A stretch of DNA of 64,000 nt from positions 2,168,501 to 2,232,500 of the forward strand of contig NZ_CP045644.1 of the NCBI RefSeq assembly GCF_009498455.1, given 5' to 3'. Positions within the stretch are counted from its first letter, which is position 1. Each line of letters starts with the position of its first letter. A program made the position numbers and the translations under genes. Origin of the DNA: Variovorax paradoxus (GTDB taxonomy: Bacteria > Pseudomonadota > Gammaproteobacteria > Burkholderiales > Burkholderiaceae_C). Of the stretch, positions 17,120 through 26,204 are shown one piece after another. The notes below the pieces were generated by a model. The model was not told the DNA's origin, ran no database searches, and saw only the letters and a list, made by a program, of their open reading frames with translations.

Positions 17120-17587
17120 TCAAACCCCGAGCGGCAACCGCGCGCTGCTCTTCACCTCTTCCATCACCGCATACGTGCGCGTCTCGCGCACCCCGGGCAG
17201 TTGCCACAGCACGGTGCCGGCGAACTCGCGGTAGGCGGCCATGTCGGCCATGCGGGTCTTGAGGAGGTAGTCGAAGCCGCCGGCGACCATGTGGCATTCC
17301 ATGATCTCGTCGCGCACCTGCACGGCGGCCTTGAACTGGTCGAACACGTTGGCGGTGGTGCGGTCGAGCAGCACCTCGACGAACACGGTGAAGCCGCGCC
17401 CCAGCTTGTAGGGGTCGAGGCGGGCCTCGTAGCCCAGGATGAAGCCGTCGCGCGTGAGGCGCTGCACGCGCGCCAGCACGGCGGTGGGGGAGAGCGCAAC
17501 GGCCTCCGCCAGCTTGAGGTTGGTGATGCGGCCATCTTCCTGAAGGATCTTCAGCAGGCGCAGATCGATGCGGTCCAGATCAAGCAT
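17120..17587 (-). CDS. Lrp/AsnC-family transcriptional regulator
   Basis: This 155-residue regulator has an N-terminal helix-turn-helix (D-L-R-L-L-K-I-L-Q-E-D-G-R-I-T followed by S-P-T-A-V-L-A-R-V-Q-R-L) and a C-terminal ligand-binding RAM domain. The segment E-C-H-M-V-A-G-G-F-D-Y-L-L-K matches the usual effector-pocket strand of the family. I start it at M-L-D-L-D-R-I (17587) for normal family length; an ATG at 17611 would add 8 residues. Neither has a clear ribosome site. It converges on yggS with 7 bp between. Leu/Lys-responsive amino-acid control is typical of the family; its target here is unknown. Confidence 0.93.
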   Translation of the reverse strand: MLDLDRIDLRLLKILQEDGRITNLKLAEAVALSPTAVLARVQRLTRDGFILGYEARLDPYKLGRGFTVFVEVLLDRTTANVFDQFKAAVQVRDEIMECHMVAGGFDYLLKTRMADMAAYREFAGTVLWQLPGVRETRTYAVMEEVKSSARLPLGV

Positions 17588-17732
17588 TCGAGAATTATCC
17601 GGCGCACACATCGATCCGCTGCGAGAAATTCGGCCTATTTGTTCAGGCCATAGGAGATAGAACCAAGGAAATGCCGTTCGACTACCCTTTTGTGGCGATT
17701 CAACCTACGGGAAGCCGTGGCTGCGCCGAAGT

Positions 17733-18188
17733 TCAGCGCAGCGTGGGCGCGCCGGGCGCGGCAGCCTGGCGGCCCGAGAGCTGGTCGACGAGCGCGCCGT
17801 AGGCCGGACCTTCGCGCAGCTTGGTGTAGGCGGCCTGGGCTTCGCGGTAGCCGGGGCGCGACATGTCAGCGCCGGCTTCGCCCGACTGCTGTGCGGCCAG
17901 GCCCGAGCGGATCCACAGTTGCGTGTCGGCGGCCACGGCGGCGCGGCTGTTGGCCGAGACCACGACGGGCTCCTGGCCCATGGTCTCGTTGTAGCCCTGC
18001 GTGGGCGCGGTCTTCAGCCACTGCTGGGCGTCGGCCGTCACGGCGGCGCGCGTCGTCGACGACGCGAAGGGCGCGGGACGCGGATCGCCTTCGGCGTAGT
18101 TGCCGGCAAAGCTCGGTGCCGCGGCGAGGCCGAGCAGGGCGGCGATGGCGGCGGTGTGCAGCAGGCGGGTGGTGGAAGACAGCGTCAT
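17733..18188 (-). CDS. Exported DUF4148-like protein
   Basis: The 151-residue precursor has a clear Sec signal peptide (L-L-H-T-A-A-I-A-A-L-L-G-L-A-A-A-P-S-F-A, cut after A-x-A). The mature part has two similar segments, T-R-A-A-V-T-A-D-A-Q-Q-W-L and S-R-A-A-V-A-A-D-T-Q-L-W-I, each a repeat of the R-A-x-V-x-A-(E/D) type typical of the DUF4148 proteins that Burkholderiales carry in many copies. Periplasmic; function unknown. It is divergent from the glutamate dehydrogenase gene. Confidence 0.82.
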   Translation of the reverse strand: MTLSSTTRLLHTAAIAALLGLAAAPSFAGNYAEGDPRPAPFASSTTRAAVTADAQQWLKTAPTQGYNETMGQEPVVVSANSRAAVAADTQLWIRSGLAAQQSGEAGADMSRPGYREAQAAYTKLREGPAYGALVDQLSGRQAAAPGAPTLR

Positions 18189-18439
18189 GTTCGTTCACTC
18201 CTTGAGGGGGTTGCTTGGTTGGTGAGAACGACTGTACGAAGCGCATCCACGCGAGCGATAACGTCCGGATGACGGTTTTGTCATGTGCGTATCGATCTGC
18301 ATCGGGCCGCGTCTTGCGGCAGCGCAAGGGGCCTTCCAACTTCTCTTGCATAACCGCCATCGCGGCATGCATAAGCCATGGCGCGCGGCCCGCAGTCGGC
18401 ATATCGTTGCGCCCATCCATTCCAACCAAGGGATCTTTC

Positions 18440-19714
18440 ATGAACGAGAAACTCTCCTTCGTCAATCCGACGGCCAACAGCCCCTGGGGCACCTACCTGT
18501 CGCAGGTCGATCGCGTCGTGCCGTACCTCGGCCCGCTGGCGCGCTGGGTCGAAACCCTCAAGCGCCCCAAGCGCGCACTGATCGTCGACGTGCCGATCGA
18601 GATGGACAACGGCACCATCGCCCACTTCGAGGGCTACCGCGTGCAGCACAACATGAGCCGCGGTCCGGGCAAGGGCGGCGTGCGCTTCCACCCCGACGTC
18701 ACGCTCGAAGAAGTGATGGCGCTGTCGGCCTGGATGACCATCAAGACCGCGGCCGTCAACCTGCCGTACGGCGGTGCCAAGGGCGGCATCCGCGTCGACC
18801 CGAAGAAGCTGTCGCTGCAAGAGCTCGAGAAGGTCACGCGCCGCTACACCAGCGAGATCGGCATCATCATCGGCCCGCACACCGACATCCCCGCGCCCGA
18901 CGTGAACACCAACGCGCAGATCATGGCGTGGATGATGGACACCTACTCGATGAACGTCGGCGGCACCGCCACCGGCGTGGTCACGGGCAAGCCCCTGCAC
19001 CTGGGCGGTTCGCTGGGCCGCGTGAAGGCCACCGGCCGCGGCGTGTTCGTCACCGGCCGTGAAGCGGCCCGCCGCCTGGGCATGGACCTGCGTGGTGCGC
19101 GCATCGCGGTGCAGGGCTTCGGCAACGTGGGCTCGGTCGCGGCCGAACTGTTCGTGGAGGCCGGCGCCAAGATCGTCGCCGTGCAGGACCACACCGGCAC
19201 CATCGTGAACACCAACGGCCTGGACCTGACGAAGCTCGTGCCCATCTCGCGCACCGACGGCGTGGTCGGCTTCAAGGCCGGCGGCGACATCGTGCCGAAC
19301 GAAGACTTCTGGGACGTGGCCTGCGACATCCTGATCCCGGCCGCGCTCGAAGGCCAGGTCACGGCCGAGCGCGCCAAGAAGACCACCGCCAAGCTCGTGC
19401 TCGAAGGCGCCAACGGCCCGACGGTGCCCGAGGCCGACGACATCCTGGCCGAGCGCGGCGTGCTGGTCGTGCCCGACGTGATCTGCAACGCCGGCGGCGT
19501 GACGGTCTCGTATTTCGAATGGGTGCAGGACTTCTCGTCGTTCTTCTGGGACGAGGACGAGATCAACGTGCGCCTCGACCGCATCATGATGAACGCGCTC
19601 AACCAGATCTGGGACACGGCCGACAAGCACAAGATCCCGCTGCGCACGGCGACGTATGCGGTGGCCTGCGAGCGCATCCTGATGGCGCGCCAGGAACGCG
19701 GTCTCTACCCCTGA
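18440..19714 (+). CDS. gdhA: Glutamate dehydrogenase (NAD(P)+)
   Basis: This enzyme interconverts glutamate and 2-oxoglutarate plus ammonium. The 424-residue length is that of the hexameric small-subunit enzymes. The substrate site shows Y-R-V-Q-H-N, [11 protein letters not shown] and the catalytic-Lys motif [10 protein letters not shown]. The Rossmann domain has [12 protein letters not shown], and [14 protein letters not shown] completes the signature. Cofactor preference cannot be read with certainty. It begins after a 251-bp gap from the divergent DUF4148 gene. A strong GC hairpin (19759-19776) without a T-run lies past the stop. Confidence 0.96.
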   Translation: MNEKLSFVNPTANSPWGTYLSQVDRVVPYLGPLARWVETLKRPKRALIVDVPIEMDNGTIAHFEGYRVQHNMSRGPGKGGVRFHPDVTLEEVMALSAWMTIKTAAVNLPYGGAKGGIRVDPKKLSLQELEKVTRRYTSEIGIIIGPHTDIPAPDVNTNAQIMAWMMDTYSMNVGGTATGVVTGKPLHLGGSLGRVKATGRGVFVTGREAARRLGMDLRGARIAVQGFGNVGSVAAELFVEAGAKIVAVQDHTGTIVNTNGLDLTKLVPISRTDGVVGFKAGGDIVPNEDFWDVACDILIPAALEGQVTAERAKKTTAKLVLEGANGPTVPEADDILAERGVLVVPDVICNAGGVTVSYFEWVQDFSSFFWDEDEINVRLDRIMMNALNQIWDTADKHKIPLRTATYAVACERILMARQERGLYP

Positions 19715-19827
19715 CGCCCTGACGCGATCTCTGGGGCTTGCAGGGCCTTTTCGGGAACCCCCGGCGCGCCGGGGGCTCGAAGCGAAGCCGCCGGGTGGTT
19801 AGCATCCGGTGTCCTTCCCGACCTGCC

Positions 19828-20514
19828 ATGCCCCCCACCTCTTCTGCTGCTTTCTTCTCTTCGCCGGCCCGTGTGCCGGCGTTTCTGTTCCCGAGCCTGC
19901 TGTCGGTGCTCGTGCTGGCCGGCTGCGGCACCCTGGGCACGCGCCAGGCCTACGAGCCTGAAGACTTCGACTCGACCACCACCCACACGCGCAACTACGC
20001 CGCCAGCGAGGCGCAGACCTGCGAGGCGGCGCGTCGCGCGTTGCTGAGCCAGGGCTACATGGTCACGGCCGCCAACGCCGACCTGGTGACCGCGCGCAAG
20101 AGCTTCCAGCCCGCGGCCGAGACGCACGTCGAGGTCGAGTTTCGCGTGGTCTGCGCACGCGAATTGGGTGCGGGCAGCGCCTCGGCCGGGCGCAGCACCG
20201 TGGCCTTCGCGACCGCGCTGCAAGACCGCTACGGTTTGAAGAAGGGCAGCAACTCGGCCAGCCTGGGTGTGGGCGCCATCGGCTCGCTCTCTCTGCCCTT
20301 CGGCGGCAGCAACGAGGCGATGGTCAAGGTGGCGAGCGAGACGCTGTCCGACGAACGTTTCTACGACCGCTTCTTCACGCTGGTCGAGCGCTTCCTGCAG
20401 GGCGGCGGCCCCGACATGCCGGCCGATGCGGCGCCAGCGGACGAGGCACCGAAGCCGACTGCGCGCCCCGCTGCAACGACCTTCCCCGTGTCGCCGTCGC
20501 CCAGCCGCGGTTGA
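19828..20514 (+). CDS. Lipoprotein, DUF2242-like
   Basis: This 228-residue precursor has a long N-terminal region, a hydrophobic core and lipobox V-L-A-G-C, so it should be lipidated. The mature domain contains E-A-Q-T-C-E-A-A-R-R-A-L-L-S-Q-G-Y and Y-G-L-K-K-G-S-N-S-A-S, which I recognise as the DUF2242 pattern. A Pro/Ala tail follows. The ATG at 19828 is the first that leaves a sensible signal; an ATG at 19738 would add 30 Arg-rich residues. It converges on arginase. Function unknown; the cell location is inferred from the lipobox. Confidence 0.82.
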   Translation: MPPTSSAAFFSSPARVPAFLFPSLLSVLVLAGCGTLGTRQAYEPEDFDSTTTHTRNYAASEAQTCEAARRALLSQGYMVTAANADLVTARKSFQPAAETHVEVEFRVVCARELGAGSASAGRSTVAFATALQDRYGLKKGSNSASLGVGAIGSLSLPFGGSNEAMVKVASETLSDERFYDRFFTLVERFLQGGGPDMPADAAPADEAPKPTARPAATTFPVSPSPSRG

Positions 20515-20535
20515 GCGGCTGAATACGCGGCGCGC

Positions 20536-21471
20536 TCAGCGCACCAGCGTCGACTTGCCGAACAGGCTCTCGATCAGCTCCACCGCCACCTCGGCCGTCT
20601 GGTTGCGCACGTCGAGCGCGGGGTTGAGTTCCACCACGTCGACCGAGCCCAGCCGCCCCGTGTCGGCGATCATTTCCATGCACAGCTGCATCTCGCGGTA
20701 GGTCGGCCCGCCGCGCACGCCCGTGCCCACGCCGGGCGCATCGGCCGGGTCGAGGCAATCGAGGTCGAAGCTCACGTGCAGGTGGGTGTCTTCGTCCACG
20801 TCCTGCAGCGCCTCGGTCATGGTGGTGCGCATGCCGTGCTCGTCGATGTGGCGCATGTCGAACACATGCAGGCCGAGCGTGCGGATCGCCTTCTTCTCGT
20901 CGTCGTCCACGCTGCGGATGCCGATGAAGCGGATCGCGTCGGGTGCCAGCGCCGCGGGCTCGCCGCTCCAGCCCGTGAGGTCCGCGGGGCCGTGGCCCAG
21001 CAGGCACGACACGGGCATGCCGTGCAGGTTGCCGCTGGGGCTCGTGGTCTCGGTGTTGACGTCGGAATGCGCGTCGAGCCACAACACCCGCAGCTTCTTG
21101 CCGCGCTGGCGTGCGTGCCAGGCCACGGCGCTGATCGAGCCGATCGCCAGGCAGTGGTCGCCGCCCAGCATCACGGGCACGTGGCCGGCGCCCAGCGCGG
21201 TGTCGACGGCGGCGTACACCGAGCGATTCCACGCGATCACCTCGGTGAGGTGGCGCAGCCCGTTGGCGGGTGGCGCCCACGGCGTGGCCGGGCCCGCGAG
21301 GTTGCCACGGTCGAGCACCGTGAAGCCCTGGCCCGCCAGCGCCTCGGCCAGGCCCGCCACGCGCAACGCGTCGGGGCCCATGCCCGCGCCGCGCACGCTG
21401 GCGCCGATGTCGGTCGGCGCGCCGATCAGTTCGAGGGTGGTGGTGACGGTGACGGCGGTGCTGCTGTTCAT
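20536..21471 (-). CDS. rocF: Arginase
   Basis: Arginase hydrolyses arginine to ornithine and urea with a binuclear manganese centre. The 311 residues contain all three metal motifs in order: L-G-G-D-H-C, L-D-A-H-S-D-V-N and S-F-D-L-D-C-L-D-P. The N-terminal E-L-I-G-A-P-T-D-I-G-A-S-x-R-G-A and the S-P-S-G-N-L-H-G-M-P-V-S loop that reads the substrate carboxylate separate it from agmatinase. Its ATG overlaps the stop of the upstream peptidase gene (ATGA), so the two are translated together. No ornithine-using partner is adjacent. Confidence 0.95.
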   Translation of the reverse strand: MNSSTAVTVTTTLELIGAPTDIGASVRGAGMGPDALRVAGLAEALAGQGFTVLDRGNLAGPATPWAPPANGLRHLTEVIAWNRSVYAAVDTALGAGHVPVMLGGDHCLAIGSISAVAWHARQRGKKLRVLWLDAHSDVNTETTSPSGNLHGMPVSCLLGHGPADLTGWSGEPAALAPDAIRFIGIRSVDDDEKKAIRTLGLHVFDMRHIDEHGMRTTMTEALQDVDEDTHLHVSFDLDCLDPADAPGVGTGVRGGPTYREMQLCMEMIADTGRLGSVDVVELNPALDVRNQTAEVAVELIESLFGKSTLVR

Positions 21472-23519
21472 GTCGGTCTCCCGATGTGGTGCCAGAGGTA
21501 GGCGTAGCCGAGCGCATCCATGAAGGCGGACGCCTTGTTGTCCGCGGCGGCGCTGTGGCCGCCTTCCATGTTTTCATAGAAGCTGCTGTCGTGCCCCAGC
21601 GCGAGCAGCTTCGCGTGCATCTTGCGCGCATGCACAGGCCCGACGCGGTCGTCGCGCGTCGAGGTGGTGAAGAGCGCCGGCGGGTAGGGCGTGCCGGCCT
21701 TCGCGTTCTCGTAGGGCGAGAAGGTCCGGATGAACTCCCACTCGTCGGGCTGTTCCGGGTCGCCGTACTCGGCAATCCATGAGGCGCCGGCCGACAGCTG
21801 CGTGTAGCGCTTCATGTCGAGCAGCGCCACCTCGCTCACGATGGCGCCGTACAGCTGCGGGTACAGCGTGAGCATGTTGCCCATCAGCAGGCCGCCGTTG
21901 CTGCCGCCCATGGCGCCCAGGTGCGCGGGCGAGGTGATGCCGCGCGCGAACAGGTCTTGCGACACGGCCGCGAAGTCTTCGCAGGTGCGCAGGCGGTTCT
22001 CCTGCAGCGCGGCCTGGTGCCAGCGCGGGCCGTACTCGCCGCCGCCGCGGATGTTGGCCACCACGTACACGCCGCCGCGTTCGAGCCAGGAACGGCCGAT
22101 GCCGCCACTGTAGCTCGGCTCCAGCGAGATCTCGAAGCCGCCGTAGGCGTACTGCAGCGTCGGGTTCGTTCCGTCGGCTACGAGGTCTTTGGCGGCGATC
22201 TCGAAGTAGGGCACGCGCGTGCCGTCCGCCGAGGTCGCGAAATGCTGGCTCACGCGAAAGCGCGAGGCGTCGAAGAAGCCGGGGCTGTGCTTCAGCGGCT
22301 GCGGCTCGCCCTGGCCGAGGGTGCCGATGTACAGCGTGGTCGGCTGCAGGAAGCCGCTCACGGTCAGAAAGTAGTCGTCGTTCTCGGTCTCGTCGATGCC
22401 GCCGGCCGCCACGCACGAGAGCGCGGGCGCGCCGCCCAGGCTGTCGCGGGCCCAATCGCCCAGGCCGTCCGCCGGCGGTGTGAGCACTTCGAGCCGGTTC
22501 ACCACGTCGTGCATCACGTTGAGGATGAGGTGGTGGCGCGTCCACGAGTAGTCGTCGAGCGCGGTGGTGTCGTCGGGCTCGAACAGCAGCGTGAGTTCGC
22601 GCGCGCCGGCCATGTAGTCGTCGAAGCGCGCGGCCAGCAGCGAGCCGGCGGTGTAGGTGCGGCCGGCCACGGTCCAGTCTTCGCGCGGCTCGATCAGCAG
22701 CCACTCGCGCGTGACGCCGGTGTTGGCGTCGTCGGGCACGTCGATCTTGGCCAGCGTGCCGTCGGGCGCGCGCAGCCAGGTCTCGCTGTCGTAGAAGTCG
22801 ATCTGGCGCGAGACGAAGTCGCGCTCGAAGCCGGGCGTGTGGTCGCTCCAGGCGCTCACCGACATGTCTTCGTGCGCACCCTCGTACACGGTGACGGCCT
22901 CGGCCAGCGGCGTGCCGCGTCGCCATTGCTTCACCAGGCGCGGGTAGCTCGAACTGGTCATCGAGCCGGGGCCGAAATCGGTGCCCACGTAGAGGTGGTC
23001 GATGTCTTTCCAGGTGACGTGGTTCTTTGCCTCGGGCAGTGCGAAGCCGCCTTCGACGAAGCTCAGGTTCACCAGGTCGAACTCGCGCACCACGTCGGCA
23101 TCGGCGCCGCCGCGCGACAGTGAAATGAGGCAGCGCTCGTAGGCAGGCTCCAGGCAGTCGGCGCCGTGCCAGACCCAGTTCTCGCCGTCTTCCGCGGCCA
23201 GCGCGTCGAGGTCGAGCACGGTTTCCCAGTCGGGCTCGGGCGTGCGGTATTCGGCGAGCGTGGTGCGGCGCCACAGGCCCTTGGGGTGCGCCTTGTCGCG
23301 CCAGAAGTTGTAGTACAGCGGACCGATCTTGCTGACCATCGGAATGCGCGCGTCCGAGTCGAGCACCTCAAGCAGGCCCTGCTCGATCGCCTGGAAGTCG
23401 GGCGACTGCGCATAGGTGTGAACGGTGCGTGCATTCTGCTGGCGAGCCCAGTCCAGAGCGGCTTCGCCGTCGATGTCTTCGAGCCAGAGGTTGTCGTCGT
23501 TGTCGTGCGCAGAGGTCAT
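21468..23519 (-). CDS. Prolyl oligopeptidase-family serine peptidase (S9A)
   Basis: This 683-residue cytosolic protein (no signal peptide) has an N-terminal seven-bladed propeller (about 60-410) and a C-terminal alpha/beta hydrolase domain. The catalytic Ser lies in M-G-G-S-N-G-G-L-L, the Asp in S-T-R-D-D-R-V-G-P and the His in M-E-G-G-H-S-A-A. G-G-F-E-I-S-L-E-P-S-Y and A-N-I-R-G-G-G-E-Y-G-P-R-W-H are hallmark S9 segments. It cleaves short peptides after proline or related residues. It is the first gene of a two-gene unit with arginase, perhaps joining peptide breakdown to arginine use. Confidence 0.94.
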   Translation of the reverse strand: MTSAHDNDDNLWLEDIDGEAALDWARQQNARTVHTYAQSPDFQAIEQGLLEVLDSDARIPMVSKIGPLYYNFWRDKAHPKGLWRRTTLAEYRTPEPDWETVLDLDALAAEDGENWVWHGADCLEPAYERCLISLSRGGADADVVREFDLVNLSFVEGGFALPEAKNHVTWKDIDHLYVGTDFGPGSMTSSSYPRLVKQWRRGTPLAEAVTVYEGAHEDMSVSAWSDHTPGFERDFVSRQIDFYDSETWLRAPDGTLAKIDVPDDANTGVTREWLLIEPREDWTVAGRTYTAGSLLAARFDDYMAGARELTLLFEPDDTTALDDYSWTRHHLILNVMHDVVNRLEVLTPPADGLGDWARDSLGGAPALSCVAAGGIDETENDDYFLTVSGFLQPTTLYIGTLGQGEPQPLKHSPGFFDASRFRVSQHFATSADGTRVPYFEIAAKDLVADGTNPTLQYAYGGFEISLEPSYSGGIGRSWLERGGVYVVANIRGGGEYGPRWHQAALQENRLRTCEDFAAVSQDLFARGITSPAHLGAMGGSNGGLLMGNMLTLYPQLYGAIVSEVALLDMKRYTQLSAGASWIAEYGDPEQPDEWEFIRTFSPYENAKAGTPYPPALFTTSTRDDRVGPVHARKMHAKLLALGHDSSFYENMEGGHSAAADNKASAFMDALGYAYLWHHIGRPT

Positions 23520-23754
23520 GCGGCACAGTGTACGAAGCCCCCGTGACCGCGGTGGCCTGTGCGCCGTTGTTGCGGCCTGCGAAGTGCGTTGATTTTTTCA
23601 TTACAAGTGGACGCGCATTCCCTCGGAGCTTGGGACAAACCCCTGTCTCGCGGGCGCCTTCCCCCGGTGGAAACACTGAAGAAGCGAAGGCCCACGAACG
23701 CCATGCCCACGGTATCCTGCCGAACGGCGCTTGCCCCAACGAGGAGAACGACAC

Positions 23755-25452
23755 ATGAAACACCTGAGCGGTCTTGATGCCACCTTCCTTCACCTGGAAA
23801 CCCCCGAGATGCCGATGCACGTGGGTTCGCTCAACGTGCTGGATCTGCCCAAGGGCTACAAGGGCGACTTCTACGAAGACGCCAAGGCGTTCATGGCCAG
23901 CCGCATCCACCTGGCCGACGTGTTCACGCGCAAGCTCGCGCTGATGCCTTTCGACATGTCCAACCCCGTGTGGGTGGACGACGACGACATCGACATCGAC
24001 TACCACGTGCGCCACATCACGCTGCCCAAGCCCGGCACCAACCGCCAGCTGCAGCAGTACGTGGCGCGGCTGCATTCCACGCTCATCGACCGCAGCCGCC
24101 CGATGTGGGAGTTCTTCATCATCGACGGCCTGCAAAGCGGCCAGGTGGCGCTGTACACCAAGGTGCACCACGCGGGCATCGACGGACAGGCCGGCGTCGA
24201 AGTGGGCAAGGCCATCTTCGACCTCGAGGCCACGGGCCGCGTGGTCAAGCCGCCGCGTTCGCGTCCGCGCAGCAACGGCTACCAGCTGGGCATGGCCGAA
24301 CTCGCCACCGCCGCGCTGCGCAACACGGCGCAGCAGTACGTCAAGCTCTTCAAGATGGCGCCGGCCATCGCGCGCGCCATCGGCGGCCTGGCCAAGCCCG
24401 ACGAGAAGGCGGCCGACAAGGCAGCGGCCGCCGCACCGAAGAAGTTCAACCTCTTCGCGCCGCGCACCTCGCTCAATGTGTCGATCACCAACCAGCGCAC
24501 CTTTGCGGGCCGCACCATCTCGCTGGCCGAGACCAAGTACATCGCCAAGCACTTCGGCGTGTCGCTCAACGACGTGGTGCTGGGCACCGTGGCCGGCGCG
24601 CTGCGCCACTACCTGGCCGACAACAACGAGCTGCCGGCCAAGCCGCTGGTGGCCGGCGTGCCCGTGAGCCTGCGCGAGGCCGGCGACCAGACGGCCAACA
24701 ACCAGGCCAGCATGATCCTCGTGAGCCTGGCCACCGACATCACCGACCCGGTGCAGCGGCTGAAGGCGATCAACACCTCGTCGAACAGCTCCAAGTCGAC
24801 GATGAACCGCTTCAAGGCCGTGATCCTGGACGACTTCCCGACCTTTGCCGCGCCCTGGCTGATGTCGGGCATTGCGTCGATGGTGGGCCGTTCGGGCATC
24901 GTCAACCTGCTGCCGCCGGCGGCCAACGTGGCCGTCTCGAACGTGGCGGGTGCGCCGTTCCCGATGTACTTCGCGGGCGCGCTGGTCACCTGCTACTACC
25001 CGGTGTCGATCGCCAGCCACGGCACCGCGCTCAACGTCACCGTGCAGAGCTACAACGGCCGCATGGACTACGGCCTCATCGCCTGCCGCCGCGCCGTGCC
25101 CGACATCACCGAGATCGGCGACTACCTGCTGGCCGAGCACAAGCTGCTGATGTCGCTCACCGAGAAGTACCCGGCCGCCGCCGGTGCGACGACGGCGCCC
25201 AAGCCCGTGGCCGCGCCTGCGCCGGAAGAGAAGGAAGAAGCCAAGGCTGCAGCACCCGCCCGCAAGCCGGCCGCGCGCAAGAAGGCGCCGGTGAAGGCTG
25301 TCGCAGCCAAGAAGAAGGCGCCCGCCAAGGCCATGCCGGTCAAGGCCGCGGCAGCGAAGAAAGCCCCCGCCAAGAAGGCCGCAGCGAAGAAGGCGGCGCC
25401 CCGGCCCGCGGCCCGCAAGGCCGCCGCATCGCCCCGCGCCGCTGCGGCATGA
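23755..25452 (+). CDS. Wax ester synthase/diacylglycerol acyltransferase (WS/DGAT) with Lys/Ala/Pro-rich tail
   Basis: This acyltransferase makes wax esters or triacylglycerol from acyl-CoA at the membrane or on lipid granules. The 565 residues start M-K-H-L-S-G-L-D-A-T-F-L, the usual family start. The catalytic motif H-H-A-G-I-D-G is at 138-144. N-V-A-V-S-N-V-A-G near 391 matches the second conserved family motif. Residues 1-475 form the complete enzyme. Residues from about 476 to the end are almost wholly Lys, Ala, Pro and Arg, with repeated A-K-K-A-P-A-K units like histone H1 or the PhaF granule protein. I do not know this tail as a standard part of the family. Two phasin-type genes follow. 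Confidence 0.93.
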   Translation: MKHLSGLDATFLHLETPEMPMHVGSLNVLDLPKGYKGDFYEDAKAFMASRIHLADVFTRKLALMPFDMSNPVWVDDDDIDIDYHVRHITLPKPGTNRQLQQYVARLHSTLIDRSRPMWEFFIIDGLQSGQVALYTKVHHAGIDGQAGVEVGKAIFDLEATGRVVKPPRSRPRSNGYQLGMAELATAALRNTAQQYVKLFKMAPAIARAIGGLAKPDEKAADKAAAAAPKKFNLFAPRTSLNVSITNQRTFAGRTISLAETKYIAKHFGVSLNDVVLGTVAGALRHYLADNNELPAKPLVAGVPVSLREAGDQTANNQASMILVSLATDITDPVQRLKAINTSSNSSKSTMNRFKAVILDDFPTFAAPWLMSGIASMVGRSGIVNLLPPAANVAVSNVAGAPFPMYFAGALVTCYYPVSIASHGTALNVTVQSYNGRMDYGLIACRRAVPDITEIGDYLLAEHKLLMSLTEKYPAAAGATTAPKPVAAPAPEEKEEAKAAAPARKPAARKKAPVKAVAAKKKAPAKAMPVKAAAAKKAPAKKAAAKKAAPRPAARKAAASPRAAAA

Positions 25453-25496
25453 TCGACAGGCGGGCCCGGCCTGGATAAAAAATTGGGGCAGTTGGA

Positions 25497-25523
25497 CTAG
25501 TTTTCCGACCGTTCTAGTTTTCC
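25497..25523 (+). repeat. Direct repeat CTAGTTTTCC upstream of the phasin-like gene
   Basis: Two perfect copies of CTAGTTTTCC (25497-25506 and 25514-25523) lie 17 bp apart start to start in the AT-richer leader before the 25598 start. Spacing near two helical turns suits a paired protein-binding site or part of a promoter; no consensus promoter is clear. Confidence 0.5.
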
Positions 25524-25597
25524 AGGCCTAGGCCCTGCGGAAGATGATTGGCCCATCGCGATTCCCCGCGAGCCCATCAACTTCAAGGAAATCTCAC

Positions 25598-26149
25598 ATG
25601 TCCACGCAAACCAACATCGCTTCCGCCGCCATCCACGTCGTCGGCCAGTACAACGACGCCGGCAAGACCCTGGTCGGTGCCTACCGCACCGGCGTGCAGC
25701 GCCTGCTGGGCGGTGCCGCTTCGCGTTACAGCGAGTTCCTGGGCAATCGCCAGATTCCGCTGGTGAGCGAGCAGATCAAGGCCAACCTGATCGGCGCGCA
25801 AGAGAAGGTGCATGGTTTCCTGTCGAACCGCCTGGACATCGACACCAGCCGCATCGTGAACGCGATGGACCGCGTCGCTGCCGGCACCACCAGCGGCATC
25901 GAAACCGTCGCCAACCGCGTCGCCCAGATCGAATCGCCCGCCGCTACCACCGTGCTCAACGCCCTGTCGACCGTGAACCAGCCCTTCGCCACCGTGTCGG
26001 TGCAGATCGCTGACCGCATCGTCGCCGGCACCAAGCAGATCGAAGCCCGTGTGAGCGGCACCGAAGAAGCCGCCCCCGTGCGCACCGTGAAGGCCAAGGT
26101 CGCTGCGGCCAAGAAGCCGGTTCGCCGCGCTGCCCGCAAGGCGGCCTGA
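25598..26149 (+). CDS. Phasin-like granule-associated protein
   Basis: This 183-residue, mostly helical amphipathic protein has no signal peptide and starts at an ATG preceded by AAGGAA. It is rich in Ala, Val, Gln and Thr, with regular amphipathic spacing (for example A-N-R-V-A-Q-I-E and V-S-V-Q-I-A-D-R-I-V). It ends in a basic tail, A-A-K-K-P-V-R-R-A-A-R-K-A-A, the same type as in the neighbouring WS/DGAT and phasin. I do not recognise a specific named family. The phasin-like label rests on composition, the tail and position between the wax synthase and a PhaF/PhaI-type phasin. Confidence 0.75.
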   Translation: MSTQTNIASAAIHVVGQYNDAGKTLVGAYRTGVQRLLGGAASRYSEFLGNRQIPLVSEQIKANLIGAQEKVHGFLSNRLDIDTSRIVNAMDRVAAGTTSGIETVANRVAQIESPAATTVLNALSTVNQPFATVSVQIADRIVAGTKQIEARVSGTEEAAPVRTVKAKVAAAKKPVRRAARKAA

Positions 26150-26204
26150 TCCCGGGGCGCTGACCGCGCCCTTTTCATTTCTACCGCCCCTGGAGCACCA
26201 CCGC

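Noticed and set aside
18189..18439. Riboswitch upstream of glutamate dehydrogenase
   Set aside because: I looked for paired helices and glycine, glutamine or SAM-type cores in the 251-bp gap and saw none that I could support.
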